Positions 33,385-36,039 of a stretch of 36,039 nucleotides of DNA are shown here, piece by piece. How positions within the stretch are numbered: the stretch's first letter is position 1; each line of letters begins with the position of its first letter. Source of the stretch: a virus. The notes beneath the pieces were generated by a model. The model was given only the letters and a program-made list of their open reading frames with translations, did no database searches and was not told the DNA's origin. The translations under genes were made by a program, and so were the position numbers. The stretch lies in the IMG/VR virus record IMGVR_UViG_3300025168_016169, positions 1-36,039 of that record; one strand, 5' to 3'.

Positions 33385-33867
33385 TTAAAGTAAGTTTAAA
33401 ACAAATTTCTTTTTTAAATAATCTTGGATATTTTTTAAGAAAGCACATTTTTCATATTCTTCAACTTCCTCAAAATATTTAATAGACAGGATAAAACACT
33501 TAATTAAGTCGTTTTTTTCATAGTCTTTAACTTCAAAACCTTCTTTTTTTAAATAGTGTTTTAAACCATTTTCCCATTCTTCATCTTTTAAATCACATTC
33601 TTGTATCCAATAATATGCTCTAGTATACATCATGTAATCTCCAACTTCTTCTAAACCTAAATCTAAATCTTCAGAGGTGGATTTTTCAAAAAATTTTACT
33701 ATTTGACTTCGAAATTGAATCCCATTAGATATCATTTTATAAAACATTCCAACTTTATATGTTGGTGTTAATTTAAATTCATCAATTTCTTTTTTATATG
33801 AATCTTTATTTAATTTATCGTCGTTTTTATCAAACCCAAATAAACTAAATATGTTGTCTAAGTCCAT
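33385..33867 (-). CDS. Unrecognised helical protein
   Basis: A 160-residue acidic, alpha-helical protein with several aromatic residues (YMMYTRAYYWIQECDLKDEEW at about 88-108 in my reading, split by D/E turns). No catalytic motif, signal or membrane segment. It lies between a coiled-coil gene and the small gene at 33889. The 92-base gap on its downstream side has no gene, only AT-rich sequence with a weak hairpin. Confidence 0.6.
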   Translation of the reverse strand: MDLDNIFSLFGFDKNDDKLNKDSYKKEIDEFKLTPTYKVGMFYKMISNGIQFRSQIVKFFEKSTSEDLDLGLEEVGDYMMYTRAYYWIQECDLKDEEWENGLKHYLKKEGFEVKDYEKNDLIKCFILSIKYFEEVEEYEKCAFLKNIQDYLKKKFVLNLL

Positions 33868-33888
33868 ATTATATAATTGTATATACGA

Positions 33889-34107
33889 TTAATTAGCTGA
33901 TTTTAAATGTAAGATTTTAAGTTCCATTTCACTTATATCTTTTTCAATTTCTAAAATTCTTCCTGAAATTTCTTCATATTCTTTAATAGGGTTTGTGAAG
34001 TTTTCATTACTTGGGTGATATCTCCAAATATCATCTTTAATGTTATAGTATTCTATTGTAAGATTTTGTAAGTTTATTAACTTATCTTCCATTTCCTGAA
34101 GTTCCAT
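33889..34107 (-). CDS. Small coiled-coil protein; start moved to the internal ATG
   Basis: A 72-residue protein from the ATG at 34107 (MELQEMEDKL). The frame is open to an upstream ATG at 34137, but that 10-codon extension is exactly the ATATTTATAATAAAATAT element shared with the promoter-like copy at 24422, so I take it as non-coding. The protein is a coiled coil (ISGRILEIEKDISEMELKIL at the end) with a polar middle. Function unknown. Confidence 0.6.
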   Translation of the reverse strand: MELQEMEDKLINLQNLTIEYYNIKDDIWRYHPSNENFTNPIKEYEEISGRILEIEKDISEMELKILHLKSAN

Positions 34108-34120
34108 TTCGTATATTTTA

Positions 34121-34130
34121 TTATAAATAT
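34121..34130 (-). promoter_or_regulatory. ATATTTATAA promoter-like element, overlapping a possible longer start
   Basis: The coding strand reads ATATTTATAA, 13 bases before the ATG at 34107. Its 18-base core ATATTTATAATAAAATAT is identical to that at 24422, with the same 13-base spacing to the ATG. This identity is the main reason for the shorter gene model. Confidence 0.55.
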
Positions 34131-34143
34131 TATTCATTTGTAA

Positions 34144-34389
34144 TTAAAATCTTGATTTTGCACTTGAACCCTTATACCATGGTAGACCTTCACGTCTTCT
34201 TAAGGCTTCTTTATATTCTGTTTCGGAGTGTTTAATACCATTTAAATAGTATTCACGTTTTCTATTATTTCCTTCTGGAATTAATGCTGGTCCTTCCCAA
34301 TTATGTAGTTTTCCATCAAAAGTATACATAATAGTTCCATCAGAAGTAGTAATCTTTTTTGATTTAAAATTGTTTTTATCTCCTTTCAT
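34144..34389 (-). CDS. Small MORN-like phage protein
   Basis: An 81-residue protein. YTFDGKLHNWEGPALIPEGN then REYYLNGIKHSETEYKEAL are the 'G...HNWEGPAL...G...EYYLNGI' pattern of short MORN-like repeats found in T4-like phage hypothetical proteins. The C-terminus is basic (KGSSAKSRF). The start overlaps the small membrane gene upstream by 14 bases. Function unknown. Confidence 0.65.
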   Translation of the reverse strand: MKGDKNNFKSKKITTSDGTIMYTFDGKLHNWEGPALIPEGNNRKREYYLNGIKHSETEYKEALRRREGLPWYKGSSAKSRF

Positions 34390-34558
34390 CTTTAAAAATT
34401 AGAGGGTTAATAAATCTTTTTCCAATAAATACCCCAGCTAAAAGAGGTAATACCCATAAATAGATATTGAATTGGATAATAATGTAAACATATGAAATAC
34501 AAAACAATATTGATAAAAATATAATCAAAATATTGAATTTAAGGTTGGGATTTAACAT
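34376..34558 (-). CDS. Small two-helix membrane protein (holin-like size)
   Basis: A 60-residue protein with two hydrophobic helices, about 8-29 (FNILIIFLSILFCISYVYIII) and 33-46 (YLWVLPLLAGVFIG), joined by a short turn, then a charged tail (KDERR). This is the size and layout of some small holins, but many unrelated phage membrane proteins look the same and no lysis enzyme lies beside it. It overlaps the next gene by 14 bases. Confidence 0.55.
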   Translation of the reverse strand: MLNPNLKFNILIIFLSILFCISYVYIIIQFNIYLWVLPLLAGVFIGKRFINPLIFKDERR

Positions 34559-34620
34559 AACTTTTATTTTTTAAATTTATACTATAATATACGAAATATT
34601 TTTTTAATATCCAAGGATTT

Positions 34621-35433
34621 TTAACTTGGTACATCTGTTGAATATGTAGGTCCACCTGTAAGGGTTCCATCATTACCACCTGTTCCACTATCAGTAGCAG
34701 TTGTTCCTGAACCTTCTTCAAATCTCCACCAAGAAAGTGGGCTTAAATCTGTTATATTGTTTGGTACTCCTGTTCCGTATATTGCAGTTACATCGCTTGC
34801 TGAAAGTTCTGAATTAAAGACTGCAACCTCATCTATAATTGTATCAGCAGGGTTAAGCGGCGCAGTTGACATTGCACCTATCAAAAAAGGCGCAGTGTTT
34901 TCTATGGTTGCAGATAAAGCTCCACCCGAAGCGGCATCAAGGTTGTTAACTACTCCATCAATATAAATTTTACCGCCATTTATTGTGCTTGAACCATCAT
35001 AAGTAAAAACCAAATGATACCAATTTGAATCGGTTATTGTTCCAGTGCTTTTCCAAAGTAGCCTTTGGCTTGTAGTACTTGTGTCTGTCCTTAACATAAT
35101 AACAATAGCGTTGCTGGTATTCAAATTAAAGAACATACCTCTGCGGTTTCCTGTTGGATTCATTTTACTAAGCACAATATGATTAGTCCCAAATGAATTT
35201 CTTTTTACCCATAAGCTATATGAAAAAGCATCTGTCCTTTCAAAGTTTAAATTTGAATTAGTACCACAGTTTATATAATCATCTGTACCATCAAATGATA
35301 ATGAAAAAACATTAGGAAAAGCATTACCTGCAGCAGGTAACTCAAATGTGTTTAAAATTCCTTCTACTTTTTCTCCATTTCGTAGTGTTGCTTTTTCTCT
35401 TAGTTGCTTTCGTGTAATTACATTTACCCCCAT
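34621..35433 (-). CDS. LamG/concanavalin-type adhesin-like protein
   Basis: A 270-residue protein. After a helical N-terminal part (ITRKQLREKATLRNGEKVEG, 6-25) comes a LamG-3-type jellyroll: SLSFDGTDDYINCG (about 44-57), SYSLWVKRNSF, NWYHLVFTYDGSS, GKIYIDGVV, IDEVAVFNSELSASDV. It ends with SWWRFEEGSG and a polar tail. It should bind surface glycans as a fibre or adhesin part. The DNA is slightly richer in G and C and uses more GCG/CGG-type codons than its neighbours, possibly a recent acquisition. A second LamG gene lies upstream. Confidence 0.75.
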   Translation of the reverse strand: MGVNVITRKQLREKATLRNGEKVEGILNTFELPAAGNAFPNVFSLSFDGTDDYINCGTNSNLNFERTDAFSYSLWVKRNSFGTNHIVLSKMNPTGNRRGMFFNLNTSNAIVIMLRTDTSTTSQRLLWKSTGTITDSNWYHLVFTYDGSSTINGGKIYIDGVVNNLDAASGGALSATIENTAPFLIGAMSTAPLNPADTIIDEVAVFNSELSASDVTAIYGTGVPNNITDLSPLSWWRFEEGSGTTATDSGTGGNDGTLTGGPTYSTDVPS

Positions 35434-35483
35434 AATTTAGTTCTAATTTCCATTTTTCCCCCGCTCCAAGTATTTTTAATCTA

Positions 35484-36039
35484 TTATGGTACAATTGATA
35501 TAAAGGAAGGACCATTTATTAGAGTTAAATTATGACTTCCTGCTGCATCAGTTATTGTTGTTCCTGTTCCACTATCACTATCTCCACATCTCCACCAGTT
35601 AGCTAATCCAGAATGTCCAGTTAAATCAGTTGGAGTACCTGAATTATAAATGTCTTCTATTTCACTTGTTGATAATTGTTTAGTAAATACTGCTACTTCA
35701 TCTATATAACCATTTAACTCATTTCCGGTGTATCCTCCTCTCTTACCTATAGTAAAAGGAGTTGAAGGGCTTGATGGTAAACTTGCTGGAGATCCGTATC
35801 CAACACTTTGAATATATTTTGTTCCGTTAATATATACTAATGTTTCTTGTGCTGCAGTACTTGTTGCGTCGTTGTATGTTGTAACTATATGATACCATTC
35901 ACCAGTATTAAGCGATAGTGATGTGTGTCTATAGCTTATGTTTGGTCCCCAATATACATCCACTCGAGTGTTAAAGGGACTCAACATCATAGCAAATACT
36001 CTAGAAGTTCCATCTGTTTGACTCCACTGACTAGCAACG
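35484..36039 (-). CDS. LamG-type adhesin-like protein (partial, start beyond right edge)
   Basis: The frame runs open to the right edge; the visible 184 codons are the C-terminal part, so no start is claimed at the ATG near 35990. The stretch before it (VASQWSQTDGTSRVFA) continues the fold. LamG motifs follow: LNTGEWYHIVTTYND, LVYINGTKYI, FTIGKRGG, GYIDEVAVFTKQLSTSEI and then WWRCGDSDSG. It is a paralogue of the next gene. Likely a tail-fibre or surface-binding part; the number of upstream domains is unknown. Confidence 0.75.
   Translation of the reverse strand, partial: VASQWSQTDGTSRVFAMMLSPFNTRVDVYWGPNISYRHTSLSLNTGEWYHIVTTYNDATSTAAQETLVYINGTKYIQSVGYGSPASLPSSPSTPFTIGKRGGYTGNELNGYIDEVAVFTKQLSTSEIEDIYNSGTPTDLTGHSGLANWWRCGDSDSGTGTTITDAAGSHNLTLINGPSFISIVP

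Noticed and set aside
33360-33385. Weak hairpin TAGG-TTT-CCTA after the gene at 33385
   Set aside because: The stem is only 4-5 bp and the T tract is interrupted, so I do not call a terminator.
34105-34137. Longer start at 34137 for the gene at 33889
   Set aside because: The extra ten codons are the promoter-like element shared with 24422, so the start at 34107 is preferred. A start-site map would settle it.
34539-34721. 60-codon minus-strand frame overlapping the LamG gene end and the small membrane gene
   Set aside because: Most of it overlaps the LamG gene in another frame, and its product has no structure of its own.
1-36039. tRNA genes, CRISPR arrays, insertion sequences, reverse transcriptase or diversity-generating repeats
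   Set aside because: I looked for cloverleaf, regular direct repeat-spacer, transposase and template/variable repeat patterns and saw none.

Overview
The window is a 36-kb piece of an AT-rich, T4-like (myovirus) phage genome. Every gene I accept lies on the minus strand, so transcription runs from the right edge to the left. Genes are packed with 1-4 base TAATG, ATGA or TTGA overlaps. The virus is identified by a T4 gp6-type baseplate wedge protein, a gp25-type wedge protein, a gp5-like spike without a lysozyme domain, a gp55-like late sigma factor and a primase. Start codons are preceded by A/T-rich sequence with no clear Shine-Dalgarno box, and there is a small Hc1/histone H1-like protein. 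Both fit a Bacteroidota host, probably aquatic, but that is inference.

Layout in transcription order (right to left). (1) 36039-34621: two LamG-type adhesin-like genes, the first cut by the window edge. (2) 34558-32030: small unknown genes, a two-helix membrane protein, an HD phosphohydrolase and a one-helix membrane protein. (3) 32026-31151: gp55-like late sigma factor. (4) 31115-13969: the tail/baseplate block. It holds a spike, an L,D-transpeptidase/DUF5675-like protein, gp25, gp6, a DNRLRE-like protein, a 1257-residue protein joining a P2 gpI-like segment to a LamG-like domain, and several structural proteins, two of which share a C-terminal domain. (5) 13964-11792: GIY-YIG nuclease, primase and RecB-like nuclease. 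(6) 11780-402: kinase, multidomain nucleotidyltransferase/metalloprotease protein, HAD nucleotidase, zinc-ribbon protein, acidic core-like protein, histone-like protein, EF-hand protein, possible PD-(D/E)XK nuclease and small structural proteins. (7) A strong intrinsic terminator at 312-344, then the start of an FAD-dependent dehydrogenase cut by the left edge.

The most interesting signal is in region 6. Proteins with unrelated bodies (kinase, nucleotidyltransferase, phosphatase, small structural proteins) share a short N-terminal amphipathic tag ending in L/I-I/L-K-E. Two long proteins (935 and 548 residues) are chains of small modules whose joints fall at L/I/V/M-N-E or L-x-E tripeptides. 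T4-type prohead proteases cleave after I/L-x-E, and T4 internal proteins carry N-terminal capsid-targeting sequences. I therefore propose that this region encodes head-packaged cargo, including polyproteins cut apart during head maturation and delivered with the DNA. A second signal is a repeated ATATTTAT(A/T)A element just upstream of several genes, a candidate promoter for the gp55-like sigma factor encoded in the same window.
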